Shown here in pieces: positions 7,696 through 16,109 of a stretch of 51,979 bases of DNA. The stretch covers positions 1-51,979 of the forward strand of contig CAKOZV010000008.1 of NCBI GenBank assembly GCA_934131695.1. Direction: 5' to 3'. The first letter of the stretch is position 1. Every line of letters starts with the position of its first letter. The stretch is from an uncultured Bacilli bacterium. GTDB taxonomy: Bacteria > Bacillota_I > Bacilli_A > RF39 > UBA660. The notes below the pieces were generated by a model. The model had not been told where the DNA came from. It searched no databases and saw only the letters and a list, made by a program, of their open reading frames with translations. A program made the position numbers and the translations under genes.

Positions 7696-8845
7696 ATGAA
7701 AGTACTTAAAGGATATGTTTTTAGACTTTATCCAAATGTAGAGCAAAAAACTTTAATAAATAAAACTATCGGTTCTGCTAGACTTATCTATAATATCTTT
7801 TTAAGGGATAGAATTGATGTTTACAATAATACTAAAAAGGGTAAATCTGCATATGACCAGAATATCATGATACCAAGTCTACTTGTGAAATATCCATTTT
7901 TAAAAGAGGTTGATAGCTGTTCTCTTAGAAATGCTTCAAATGATTTAGAATGTGCTTATGATCATTTCTTTAAGCAAGGTGTTTTTCCTAAATTTAAAGC
8001 AAAAGGGGTAAAAGACAGTTATAAAACCAATAATGTGGTAAGTACCTATAAAGAAAAAGTATATAATTCGATAGAACTTGATTTAGAAAAAAGATTGATT
8101 AAGCTTCCTAAATTAAAATGGGTAAAAATAAAAGGATATAGAAATAAAGAAAGTATAAATGGAAGAATTAGAAGTGCAGTTATAAGAAGAGACGCCGAAA
8201 GATATTACGTTAGCATTTTAGTAGAAGAAGATGTATATAAACCTAAGTTTACTCCTCAAAGTATAATTGGAATAGATTTGGGTATAAAGGATTTGATAGT
8301 AACATCACATAATGAAAAAATTAAAAATATAATAAAAGATAGAAGTAAAAGACTAAAAGGACTTCAAAGAGCTTTAGCTAGATGTAAGGTAGGAAGTAAA
8401 AATAGATATAAAATAAAACTTAAAATACAAAGGTTATGGCAAAAGATAAGAAATGCTAGAAAACATTTAATTCACGATATAACAAATAAATTAATAAAAG
8501 AAAATGACATAATTGTGTGTGAAGATCTAGATGTTAAAAGTATGTACAAGGATCATAATATAGCAAAAAGCTTAAATTCAAACCCGCTTGGAGAAATAAT
8601 TAGAGTACTTAAATATAAAGCTGTATGAGGCTGAATGGAATAACAAAAAATTAATACAAATAGATAGATATTATCCAAGCAGTCAAGAATGTAGTGTATG
8701 TGGGTTTCAAAATAAGGAGTTAAAGAATTTAAGTATAAGAAAGTACGAATGTCCAATGTGTCATACAGAGCATGATAGAGATTTCAACGCAAGCGTGAAT
8801 ATAATGTTTGAAGGTTTAAAAATATATATGCAGGACTTAACTTAA
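7696..8845 (+). pseudogene. tnpB: IS605-family TnpB, broken by one frameshift
   Basis: The first 310 codons encode a TnpB RNA-guided nuclease: N-terminal wedge/helical part, then RuvC with D194 (GIDLGIKDL) and E276 (CEDLDVKSM). The frame ends at a TGA at 8626-8628, but the next frame continues at once with EAEWNNKK, a zinc ribbon (CSVCG and CPMCH) and the last RuvC aspartate in DRDFNASVNI, stopping at 8843-8845. Removing one base near 8620 restores one protein of about 382 residues. All three RuvC acidic residues survive, so this is a recent break (or a sequencing slip), and not a nuclease-dead TldR-type regulator. The ribosome site is GAGGTGG. No tnpA transposase is nearby, so the element is of the tnpB-only (IS1341-like) kind. 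Confidence 0.85.
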
Positions 8846-8950
8846 AATAAAATTCAGCGAAAAATAATAGGGTGGCGACCATCCGATACTGGTCTGTGGA
8901 GAACTAATTTAGTTCGGTGAAGCAGAAAATCCTTACCGTGAGGTAAGGCT
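8846..8950 (+). ncRNA. Probable omega-RNA (TnpB guide scaffold) at the element right end
   Basis: Directly after tnpB come GGTGGCGACCATCC, CTGTGGAGAAC, a GAACTA/TAGTTC hairpin, GGTGAAGCAGAAAATCC and a CTTACC-GTGA-GGTAAG hairpin ending near 8948. This order resembles right ends of IS605-family elements that act as TnpB guide scaffolds. The guide would be the first bases beyond the element end, near 8949-8970. Exact ends are not determined. Confidence 0.55.
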
Positions 8951-8951
8951 G

Positions 8952-8973
8952 CTGAAAACTTGTTTTCAGTTTT
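8952..8973 (+). terminator. Perfect 8-bp hairpin before the hrcA promoter
   Basis: CTGAAAAC (8952-8959) pairs with GTTTTCAG (8962-8969) across a TT loop, followed by TTTTG. It could end tnpB/omega-RNA transcription or be part of the element border. Confidence 0.45.
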
Positions 8974-8987
8974 GTTCGCAAAATGTA

Positions 8988-9016
8988 TTGACAAGTGCTA
9001 ACTAAATGCATACAAT
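8988..9016 (+). promoter_or_regulatory. Sigma-A promoter of the hrcA operon
   Basis: TTGACA (8988-8993) and TACAAT (9011-9016) are exactly 17 bases apart. A half-operator AAGTGCTAA (8993-9001) overlaps the -35 edge and spacer. Confidence 0.85.
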
Positions 9017-9020
9017 ATTA

Positions 9021-9046
9021 TTAGCACTTGAGAAAAAGAGTGCTAA
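9021..9046 (+). promoter_or_regulatory. CIRCE operator (HrcA binding site)
   Basis: TTAGCACT (9021-9028) and AGTGCTAA (9039-9046) form the CIRCE inverted repeat. The spacer is 10 bases where the consensus has 11, counting the 8-base arms. It covers the likely transcription start and ends next to the hrcA ribosome site, so HrcA can repress its own operon. Confidence 0.85.
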
Positions 9047-9060
9047 GGTGGTGCTTAATA

Positions 9061-10053
9061 ATGGATATGTTATCAAAAAGACAAGAACAATTATTAAAGA
9101 TGATTGTTGAAAATTATATAAAGCAAGCAACTCCAGTTAGTAGTAAGCAACTATGCAAGAAACTAAAATGTTCTAGTGCTACTATAAGGAGTGAGATGGC
9201 AAATCTTGAAGAAGCAGGACTTTTAGAAAAGACACACACATCTAGTGGAAGAATCCCTAGTCAAAAAGGGTATCGTTATTATGTGGATAATTTATTAAAA
9301 CCTAGAAAAATGAATGGTGAAGATATGTTAAATCTACAGATAATTTTACACAATCAATCATTAGAGTTGTCAGACTGTATTTCTAAGAGCTTGCAATTGG
9401 TTTCTGATATGACAAGTTATACAGCAGTAGTGCTAGGTCAAGCTTCTCATGATAATTTGTTAAAAGAAGTTAATGTTGTTCCTTTAACTGAGAATCAGTT
9501 AATAATGATAGTAGTGACTGATAAAGGAAAAGTGGAACATAAGACGGTAACACTAGATCAAGTTAATATGAGTGATGTTAAGAAAACAGTTGATTTAATT
9601 AATAAACTAATAGTTGGTACACCAATTGATGAGATTAGTACTAAACTTGAGTTTGAAATTAAGCCAATCATTGGAAACTATGTTGAGCAGCATGAAAAAC
9701 TATATGATGTTATTTATCATGTCTTTGATGATTTAACTCATCCAGATATCAATGTAGTAGGAAGAACTAAATTCTTAGAACAACCGGAGTTTGGTAGCAT
9801 TGATAAAGTAAAAGGATTGTTTGCTAAGTTAGATGATCAAGACTTAATAAAAGAAATTAAACAAGATAATTCTAATAATATTGAAGTTTATATTGGAAGT
9901 GAAAATAATATTGATTCCGATGTAACAGTTATAAAAACTGGCTTTAAAACCAAGAATGAAGAAGGAACAATTGCTATAATTGGACCAAAGAGAATGGAGT
10001 ATGAGCGAGTTATGAGTTTACTAGAATTTATTAAAGATAATATTGAAAGGTGA
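9061..10053 (+). CDS. hrcA: Heat-inducible transcription repressor HrcA
   Basis: HrcA is the CIRCE-binding repressor of class I heat-shock genes and is kept active by GroEL in Bacillus. The 330-residue protein shows the N-terminal winged helix (RQEQLLKMIVENYI, then TPVSSKQL and SSATIRSEMANLE) and the motif SSGRIPSQKGYRYYVD. The GAF-like middle and C-terminal segment (IGPKRMEYERVMSLLEFI) are also typical. I start at the ATG at 9061, preceded by AAGGTGGTG; an upstream in-frame TTG lies inside the CIRCE repeat. Gene order hrcA-grpE-dnaK-dnaJ is the standard Bacilli one. Its stop overlaps possible grpE starts. Confidence 0.95.
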   Translation: MDMLSKRQEQLLKMIVENYIKQATPVSSKQLCKKLKCSSATIRSEMANLEEAGLLEKTHTSSGRIPSQKGYRYYVDNLLKPRKMNGEDMLNLQIILHNQSLELSDCISKSLQLVSDMTSYTAVVLGQASHDNLLKEVNVVPLTENQLIMIVVTDKGKVEHKTVTLDQVNMSDVKKTVDLINKLIVGTPIDEISTKLEFEIKPIIGNYVEQHEKLYDVIYHVFDDLTHPDINVVGRTKFLEQPEFGSIDKVKGLFAKLDDQDLIKEIKQDNSNNIEVYIGSENNIDSDVTVIKTGFKTKNEEGTIAIIGPKRMEYERVMSLLEFIKDNIER

Positions 10054-10058
10054 TGAAA

Positions 10059-10691
10059 ATGGAAAAAGAACATAAAAAACATAAACATGAGCATAATAAT
10101 CAAGAGAAACATGAACATGAAGAAAAAAAATGCAATTGTGAAGAAAAATGCGAATGTCAAGATGAAAAATGTGAGTGTAAACATGAAAGAATAGAAGAAA
10201 GACAAACCGAAGAGATTGAAAAGTTAAGAAATCAATTAACAGAAATCTTAAATGAAAAACAAAGTTTGTTAGAAAAACTACAGTATAGTAAAGCAGAAAT
10301 GATTAATTATCGTAAACGTAAAGAAGAAGAAACAGATAATAAATTAAAGTATGCTAATCAAGACTTGATCTTAGAAATAATACCAATACTTGATAATTTT
10401 GAACGAGCTATTAAATTAGATGATAATGATTTAACGGATGAGTTATCAAAATTCTTAGTTGGTTTTAAGATGATGTATGCTTCCCTTTGTGAAGTATTAA
10501 AGAAATTTGGTGTCGAAGAAATTGACTGTGAGGGTAAAAAATTTGATGCCAATACTATGCAAGCACTAATGGTTGATAGTGACCCTAACTTTGAAGACGA
10601 TATTGTCTTAGATGTATTATTAAAAGGTTATCGCCTAAAAGATAGAGTTATTAGACCAGCTAGTGTAAAAGTAAATAAAATAGATGAATAG
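10059..10691 (+). CDS. grpE: GrpE nucleotide exchange factor with His/Cys-rich N-terminus
   Basis: GrpE releases ADP from DnaK. The 210-residue protein has the long N-terminal coiled coil (about 43-90), the dimer helix with MINYRKRKEEE, and the beta domain near the end (GYRLKDRVIRPASVKV). Unusual is the first 42 residues: seven His (EHKKHKHEH, KHEHEE) and six Cys arranged as three CxC pairs (CNC, CEC, CEC at 25-40), a composition expected of a metal-binding tail and not of typical GrpE. I choose the ATG at 10059 because AAAGGTGA lies 5 bases upstream; ATG 10053 and GTG 10050 are also in frame. The acidic/charged nature of this tail is normal; the His/Cys content is not. Confidence 0.92.
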   Translation: MEKEHKKHKHEHNNQEKHEHEEKKCNCEEKCECQDEKCECKHERIEERQTEEIEKLRNQLTEILNEKQSLLEKLQYSKAEMINYRKRKEEETDNKLKYANQDLILEIIPILDNFERAIKLDDNDLTDELSKFLVGFKMMYASLCEVLKKFGVEEIDCEGKKFDANTMQALMVDSDPNFEDDIVLDVLLKGYRLKDRVIRPASVKVNKIDE

Positions 10692-10709
10692 AAAAAGGAG
10701 ATAGGTAAT

Positions 10710-12530
10710 ATGAGTAAAATAATAGGTATAGACTTAGGTACAACAAATAGTTGTGTTGCAGTATTAGAAGCAGGGGAACCAAAAGTAATCCCTAATCCAG
10801 AAGGTAATAGAACAACTCCTTCTGTAGTAGCATTTAAAAATGGAGAAAGAATAGTAGGAGATGCTGCTAAGCGTCAAGCTATTACTAATCCTAATACAGT
10901 ATCATCAATCAAAAGATTAATGGGTACTAGTGAAAAAGTAGAAATTGAAGGAAAGAAATATACACCAGAAGAAGTATCAGCAATGATTTTATCTTACATG
11001 AAAGATTATGCTGAAAGTTATTTGGGTGAAAAAGTAGATAAAGCAGTTATCACTGTTCCAGCATACTTCAATGATGCTCAAAGACAAGCTACTAAAAATG
11101 CTGGTAAAATAGCAGGACTTAATGTAGAGAGAATTATCAATGAACCAACAGCAGCAGCCTTAGCTTATGGTCTTGATAAACAAGAGAAAAATCAAACAAT
11201 CTTAGTATATGACTTAGGTGGTGGAACATTCGATGTATCTATCCTTGAATTAGGTGATGGTGTATTTGAAGTTAAGTCAACTGCTGGTAATAACCACTTA
11301 GGTGGAGATGATTTTGATAATAAAATCATGGACTATTTAGTTGAAACATTTAAGAAGGAAAATGGTGTAGATTTATCTAAAGATAAAATGGCTATGCAAA
11401 GACTTAAAGAGTTAAGTGAAAAAGCTAAGAAAGATTTATCTTCAATGACAACTACTCAAGTATCAGCACCATTTATCTCTCAAAGTTCTGATGGACCACT
11501 TCACTTAGAAATGACTTTAACAAGAGCTAAGTTTGAAGAATTAATTCATGACCTTGTTATGTCAACTCTTGAGCCAGTAAGAAAAGCTTTAAAAGATGCT
11601 GATATTAAAGCAAAAGACTTAGACAAAGTAATCTTTGTTGGTGGATCTACTCGTGTACCTCTAGTATATGAAACAGTTAAGAAAGAACTTGCTATGGAAC
11701 CATCTCGTGAAGTTAACCCAGATGAAGTAGTAGCAATGGGTGCATCTATTCAAGGTGGTGTATTAACAGGAGATGTTAATGATATCGTTTTACTTGATGT
11801 AACACCATTATCACTTGGTATTGAAACATTAGGTGGAGTAATGACTGTATTAATTCCAAGAAATACAACTATTCCAACTTCTAAATCAGAAGTATTCTCA
11901 ACTGCTGCAGATAATCAACCAGCTGTAGATGTACATGTACTACAAGGTGAAAGATCAATGGCTAGTGATAATAAAACACTAGGAAGATTCCAATTATCTG
12001 ATATTCCACCTGCACCTAGAGGTGTTCCACAAATCCAAGTAACCTTTGATATTGATGCCAATGGTATTGTTAATGTTACTGCTAAAGATTTAGGTACTAA
12101 TAAAGAACAAAAAATTACTATTACATCTAATACAACCTTATCAGATGAAGAAATCGATAGAATGATGAAAGAAGCAGAAGCTAATAAAGAAGCAGATAAG
12201 AAGAAAAAAGAAGAAGCAGACTTAAGAAATGATGCTGAACAAATGATTTTCCAATCTGAAAAAGCTTTAAAAGACTTAGGTGATAAAGTTGATGCTAAAG
12301 AAAAAGAAGAAGCAGAAAGTATTGTTAAAGAATTAAAAGAAGCTTTAGAAAAGAACGATATGGATAAAGTTAAAACAATTAAAGAAAATCTTCAAGAAAA
12401 AGCTATGAACTTATCAGCTAAAGTATATGAACAAGCTGCTAAAGAACAACAAGAAAATAGTAACAATGAAACTGCAAATGATGATTCTAAAAAAGATGAT
12501 GTTCAAGATGCTGAATATGAAGAAAAATAG
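10710..12530 (+). CDS. dnaK: Molecular chaperone DnaK (Hsp70)
   Basis: The 606-residue Hsp70 has all ATPase signatures: IGIDLGTTNSCVAV at the start, VYDLGGGTFDVS near residue 170, and VIFVGGSTRVPLV near 310. The interdomain linker reads DIVLLDVTPLSLG, followed by the beta-sandwich substrate domain and helical lid. The C-terminus is rich in Lys, Glu and Asp and ends DDVQDAEYEEK, close to the common EEVD-free bacterial ending. It follows grpE by 18 bases with an AAAGGAG ribosome site. As part of the CIRCE-controlled operon it should be heat-induced. Confidence 0.98.
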   Translation: MSKIIGIDLGTTNSCVAVLEAGEPKVIPNPEGNRTTPSVVAFKNGERIVGDAAKRQAITNPNTVSSIKRLMGTSEKVEIEGKKYTPEEVSAMILSYMKDYAESYLGEKVDKAVITVPAYFNDAQRQATKNAGKIAGLNVERIINEPTAAALAYGLDKQEKNQTILVYDLGGGTFDVSILELGDGVFEVKSTAGNNHLGGDDFDNKIMDYLVETFKKENGVDLSKDKMAMQRLKELSEKAKKDLSSMTTTQVSAPFISQSSDGPLHLEMTLTRAKFEELIHDLVMSTLEPVRKALKDADIKAKDLDKVIFVGGSTRVPLVYETVKKELAMEPSREVNPDEVVAMGASIQGGVLTGDVNDIVLLDVTPLSLGIETLGGVMTVLIPRNTTIPTSKSEVFSTAADNQPAVDVHVLQGERSMASDNKTLGRFQLSDIPPAPRGVPQIQVTFDIDANGIVNVTAKDLGTNKEQKITITSNTTLSDEEIDRMMKEAEANKEADKKKKEEADLRNDAEQMIFQSEKALKDLGDKVDAKEKEEAESIVKELKEALEKNDMDKVKTIKENLQEKAMNLSAKVYEQAAKEQQENSNNETANDDSKKDDVQDAEYEEK

Positions 12531-12548
12531 AATATAGAAAGGAAAATA

Positions 12549-12578
12549 AGAAGTAGTGCTAGTAATGGGACTACTTCT
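12549..12578 (+). other. Hairpin between dnaK and pepF
   Basis: AGAAGTAGT (12549-12557) pairs with ACTACTTCT (12570-12578) over a 12-base loop. No T-run follows, so it looks like an mRNA processing or stability element and not a terminator. It would allow more dnaK than downstream message. Confidence 0.5.
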
Positions 12579-12594
12579 TGTTGCTAATTGATAA

Positions 12595-14394
12595 ATGGAA
12601 AAATTATTAGATAGAAGTGAGATTAAACCAGAAGATAAATGGGATGTAGAAAGTATTTATAAAAATATAGAAGAATGGGAAAAAGATGCTATTAAGTGTA
12701 AAGAGCTAATAGATACTTTAGCTAGTAAGAAAGAAACTTTTCTAAATAGTTCTAAAGACTTTAAAGAATTTATGCTACTTGATAGTGAGTTAGCAAGACT
12801 ATTAGACAAAGTATATTTATATACAAGCTTAAAGAGCAATGAAGATATGGCTAATGCTACTTATCAAGAATTGAATGGTAAAGCAGCATTGATTTATCAA
12901 GATTATCAAGAAAAAACATCATTTGTAGTACCAATGATGTTGAAAGAAAATTCTACAAAGATAGAAACTTACCTTAATGAAGAAGAAGAACTTCTACCAT
13001 TTAGACATAATGTAATGGATATTTTAAGATATAAAAAACATCATTTAACAGAAGAACAAGATAAAGTTTTAGCTGCTTTTTCTAAAACTTTATCAGCCGG
13101 TAGTGATACCGCTTCATTTTTAATGGACGCTGATATGCGATTTGGTGATATTACTTTAGTAAATGGTGAAAAGATAGAACTAACAGATAGTAATTATGGT
13201 ATTTATCTAAGAGATAAAGATAGAGAAACTAGACGTCAAGCTTTTATCAGAATGCATGAAGTATATGGAAGTTTTAAAAATACTTTAAACGCTACTTTAG
13301 CCAGTGTAGTTAATGAATCTAGTACTCATGCTAGACTAACAAATTTTAAAAGTTCACTAGAAGCTAGTTTATATGCTAATGATATACCAACAGCTCTTTA
13401 TGATAATTTAATAAATGTAGTTCATGAACATTTACCATTATTATATAAGTATTATGATATAAAAAAAGAAATATTAGGTCTAGAAGATTTTCATTTATAT
13501 GATGGCTATGTAAACTGTGTTAAAAAAGTCTCTAAAAAATATTCTTTTGAAGAAGGAAAAGAATTAGTGCTTGATGCTTTAAAAGTATTAGGCGATGAAT
13601 ACATTAATGTTTTAAAAACTGCTTTCACTGATGGCTGGATAGATAAATATCCAAATAGGGGAAAGACAAGTGGAGCATACTCTTCAGGTTGTTATGATAC
13701 TAAACCATTTGTATTATTAAATTATACTAATAATTATGATGATGTATCAACATTAGCTCATGAGTTAGGGCATTCTATGCACAGTTATTTTTCTATTCAT
13801 TATAACGATTATGAAAATCACTCTTATCCATTATTTTTAGCAGAAATTGCTTCAACGGTTAATGAGTTACTACTATCATACTATATGGAAAATAAAGTAG
13901 AAACGAAAGAAGAAAAACTAGCTATTTTAAATGAAAGATTAGATTTATTTAAAGCTACAGTCTTTAGACAAACAATGTTTGCTGAATTTGAAAAATATAT
14001 TCATAATAAAGCTGACAATAATGAAATATTAACAGCAGATAGTTTATCTGACTATTATTACCAATTAAATAAAAAATACTTTGATGATAAAGTATTAGTA
14101 GATGATGTAGTTCGTTATGAGTGGTTAAGAATTCCTCATTTCTATCGTCCATTTTATGTTTATCAATATGCAACAGGACTTTCTATTGCCTCATATATAG
14201 TTAAAAATATTTTAGAGGGAAAAGAAGGCTTTAGAGATAAATATATTCTATTCTTAAAGTCAGGTGGAAGAGATTATCCACTTGAAGTGTTAAAAATAAT
14301 AGATGTTGATTTAAAAGATACTAAAGTGTTTGAAGATGCAATGTCTATGTTTAAAGAAACTTTAGAAAGATTTTCAGAGCTTTCTAAAAATTAA
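12595..14394 (+). CDS. pepF: Oligoendopeptidase F (M3B family)
   Basis: This 599-residue cytoplasmic metallopeptidase cleaves short peptides. The zinc site is HELGH at about residue 389, inside STLAHELGHSMHSYF, and the third ligand is the Glu of FLAEIASTVNE about 25 residues on, the M3 pattern. The C-terminal RIPHFYRPFYVYQYATG stretch with Tyr and His residues is typical of PepF. Full family length. The ribosome site is poor; the hairpin upstream may modulate expression. Its place between dnaK and dnaJ is unusual and puts peptide turnover in the heat-shock transcription unit. Two shorter M3-like relatives occur elsewhere in the window (16106-17128 and 42914-43963). Confidence 0.95.
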   Translation: MEKLLDRSEIKPEDKWDVESIYKNIEEWEKDAIKCKELIDTLASKKETFLNSSKDFKEFMLLDSELARLLDKVYLYTSLKSNEDMANATYQELNGKAALIYQDYQEKTSFVVPMMLKENSTKIETYLNEEEELLPFRHNVMDILRYKKHHLTEEQDKVLAAFSKTLSAGSDTASFLMDADMRFGDITLVNGEKIELTDSNYGIYLRDKDRETRRQAFIRMHEVYGSFKNTLNATLASVVNESSTHARLTNFKSSLEASLYANDIPTALYDNLINVVHEHLPLLYKYYDIKKEILGLEDFHLYDGYVNCVKKVSKKYSFEEGKELVLDALKVLGDEYINVLKTAFTDGWIDKYPNRGKTSGAYSSGCYDTKPFVLLNYTNNYDDVSTLAHELGHSMHSYFSIHYNDYENHSYPLFLAEIASTVNELLLSYYMENKVETKEEKLAILNERLDLFKATVFRQTMFAEFEKYIHNKADNNEILTADSLSDYYYQLNKKYFDDKVLVDDVVRYEWLRIPHFYRPFYVYQYATGLSIASYIVKNILEGKEGFRDKYILFLKSGGRDYPLEVLKIIDVDLKDTKVFEDAMSMFKETLERFSELSKN

Positions 14395-14413
14395 GAAGTA
14401 AAGAGGTGTAATT

Positions 14414-15556
14414 ATGGCAACTAAAAGAGATTATTATGAGGTGTTAGGTGTTAGTAAAAGTGCTAGTCAAGATGAAATAAAGAGTGCTTTTAGAAAGCTT
14501 GCTAAGAAGTATCACCCTGATATTAGTAAAGAAGACAATGCTGAAGAAAAATTTAAGGAAGTACAAGAAGCTTATTCAGTTTTATCAGATGAAACTAAAA
14601 GAAAACAATATGATCAATTTGGTCATGCAGCTTTCCAAGGTGGAGCAGCTGGGGGAAATCCTTATGGTGGATTCTCATCAGGTGGTTTTGGCTTTGATGC
14701 TAGTGACTTAGGAGATATTTTTGAAGACTTGTTTGGAGGAGGCTTTGGAGGCTTCTCTAGTGGCAGTAGTAGAACAAGTAATAGAAAACAACGTGGTAGT
14801 GATATGCTACTTAGAATGAGTCTTACTTTTGAAGAAGCAGTATTTGGTTGTGAAAAAGATATAGATGTAGATGTAATTGATGAGTGTGATAATTGTCATG
14901 GTAAAGGTGGCTTTGATGAAAAGACTTGTTCAAGATGCCATGGTAGTGGAACTGTTACTATGGAACAAAGAACAATCTTAGGATCATTTGTTACTAAATC
15001 AACTTGTCCTGATTGTAAAGGAAAAGGTAAGACTTTTGCAAAAACTTGTTCAGACTGTCGTGGAACAGGTACTGTCAAGGTAAGAAAAACTATCACTGTA
15101 CACGTTCCTGCTGGAATAGATAATGGGGAAAGATTAAGATTAGCTGGTAAAGGACATGCTTCTCCTAATGGTGGAGAGTCAGGTGACTTGTATTTGGAGT
15201 TTACCATCAAAGAACATGACTACTTTAAAAGAGATGGTAATGATATCTACTTAGAAGTACCAATTACTATTGTAGAAGCAACACTAGGTTGTAAAAAGGA
15301 AATACCAACTATCTATGGTAATATAACTGTATCTGTACCAGTTGGAACTGATAGTGGTACTAAACAACGAGTAAGAGGTAAAGGTATCAAAGACGATAGA
15401 AGAAGAACTGGAGATATGTATATAATCTATAGTGTTCAAACTCCAAAGAAACTATCAAGAGAACAAAAGAAATTATTTGAACAACTTGCAGATACTGATT
15501 TTAAAGATATAGATATTGATAGATTTGATAAATTTACAAGAAAGAATGAATCATAA
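14414..15556 (+). CDS. dnaJ: Chaperone protein DnaJ (Hsp40)
   Basis: DnaJ delivers substrates to DnaK and stimulates its ATPase. The 380-residue protein has the J domain with HPD (KKYHPDISKE), a Gly/Phe-rich segment (about 75-118), four zinc-binding repeats (CDNCHGKG, CSRCHGSG, CPDCKGKG, CSDCRGTG) and the two C-terminal beta domains with GDLYLEFTIKEHDYFKRDG. All features are intact. AGAGGTG precedes the ATG. It ends the operon; a hairpin overlapping its stop codon with a T-run closes transcription. Confidence 0.97.
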   Translation: MATKRDYYEVLGVSKSASQDEIKSAFRKLAKKYHPDISKEDNAEEKFKEVQEAYSVLSDETKRKQYDQFGHAAFQGGAAGGNPYGGFSSGGFGFDASDLGDIFEDLFGGGFGGFSSGSSRTSNRKQRGSDMLLRMSLTFEEAVFGCEKDIDVDVIDECDNCHGKGGFDEKTCSRCHGSGTVTMEQRTILGSFVTKSTCPDCKGKGKTFAKTCSDCRGTGTVKVRKTITVHVPAGIDNGERLRLAGKGHASPNGGESGDLYLEFTIKEHDYFKRDGNDIYLEVPITIVEATLGCKKEIPTIYGNITVSVPVGTDSGTKQRVRGKGIKDDRRRTGDMYIIYSVQTPKKLSREQKKLFEQLADTDFKDIDIDRFDKFTRKNES

Positions 15557-15573
15557 TGATTTGTTCTTTTTTT
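15541..15573 (+). terminator. Terminator of the hrcA operon
   Basis: AAAGAA and AATCA pair with TGATT and TTCTTT around a short loop that contains the dnaJ stop codon, followed by four further T. Confidence 0.75.
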
Positions 15574-15620
15574 GACATAATTTTTATATACAGTGTGTTA
15601 GATTATCATTAGGTGATCAA

Positions 15621-16109
15621 ATGAAAAAAGAAAAATGGTGGGGAACAATTCTTCTTCTATTAATAATAATGTTTAGTTTTATAACTAAAGATGATATAAC
15701 AAAAAATACAATTTATGTTACTAATACAAATATGACTTTTGAAATAGAAAACTTAACTAAAAAAATCAATATAGATGATATCTCTTATGAAGAAATTAAT
15801 TCAAAAGAGAAACTATTAACCATTTATAACTCAAAAGAAATAACCTATCAATTAGTAGAGTCTTATTTATCTAGTGATTTTTTAAAGAAATATCCAAACT
15901 TTATTTTTAATAATGAAAGATATCAAATATTTACAGTTATCTATAATAAGAACATTAAATTGCTAAATAATCACTTGGATTATATAAATGAGTTGCAAGA
16001 ATTATCTAACTATTATATATTTTATGAACCGAGATTAGATGATGAAATTATATTATTAAGAGTTGTAAATAAAGATAAAGAAATAGTACTAGGTGCTGTA
16101 AAACTTTAA
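15621..16109 (+). CDS. Small signal-anchored protein of unknown function
   Basis: The 162-residue protein has one N-terminal hydrophobic segment (about residues 8-22) after MKKEKWWG, then a polar, Asn/Tyr/Ile-rich domain. The wording KEKLLTIYNSKEITYQLVES and YIFYEPRLDDEIILLRVV suggests an alpha/beta fold, but I do not recognise it. A TTGACA at 15572-15577 is present upstream, though no good -10 follows at normal spacing. It converges with the next gene, the two stop codons overlapping. Confidence 0.6.
   Translation: MKKEKWWGTILLLLIIMFSFITKDDITKNTIYVTNTNMTFEIENLTKKINIDDISYEEINSKEKLLTIYNSKEITYQLVESYLSSDFLKKYPNFIFNNERYQIFTVIYNKNIKLLNNHLDYINELQELSNYYIFYEPRLDDEIILLRVVNKDKEIVLGAVKL

Larger units (their letters stand above)
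7690..8970 (+). mobile_element. IS605/IS1341-type element (tnpB only), approximate limits
   Basis: The tnpB gene and the structured right end downstream of it define the element. The right boundary should fall near 8945-8970, after the CTTACC/GGTAAG hairpin; the left boundary may be as far out as about 7390. There are no terminal inverted repeats, as expected for this family. It lies less than 50 bases from the hrcA promoter. Confidence 0.55.

Noticed and set aside
7696..8845. Nuclease-dead TnpB regulator (TldR) acting on the hrcA operon
   Set aside because: All three RuvC acidic residues (D194, E276 and the Asp of DRDFNAS in the shifted frame) are present, so it is an ordinary nuclease gene broken by a frameshift.
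9888..10205. Long hydrophobic frame on the minus strand across the hrcA-grpE junction
   Set aside because: It is the antisense of the Lys/His/Glu-rich GrpE tail, which gives a Phe/Met-rich shadow; no ribosome site or family signal.
14896..15210. Minus-strand frame inside dnaJ
   Set aside because: Shadow of the zinc-finger region of dnaJ without start signals.
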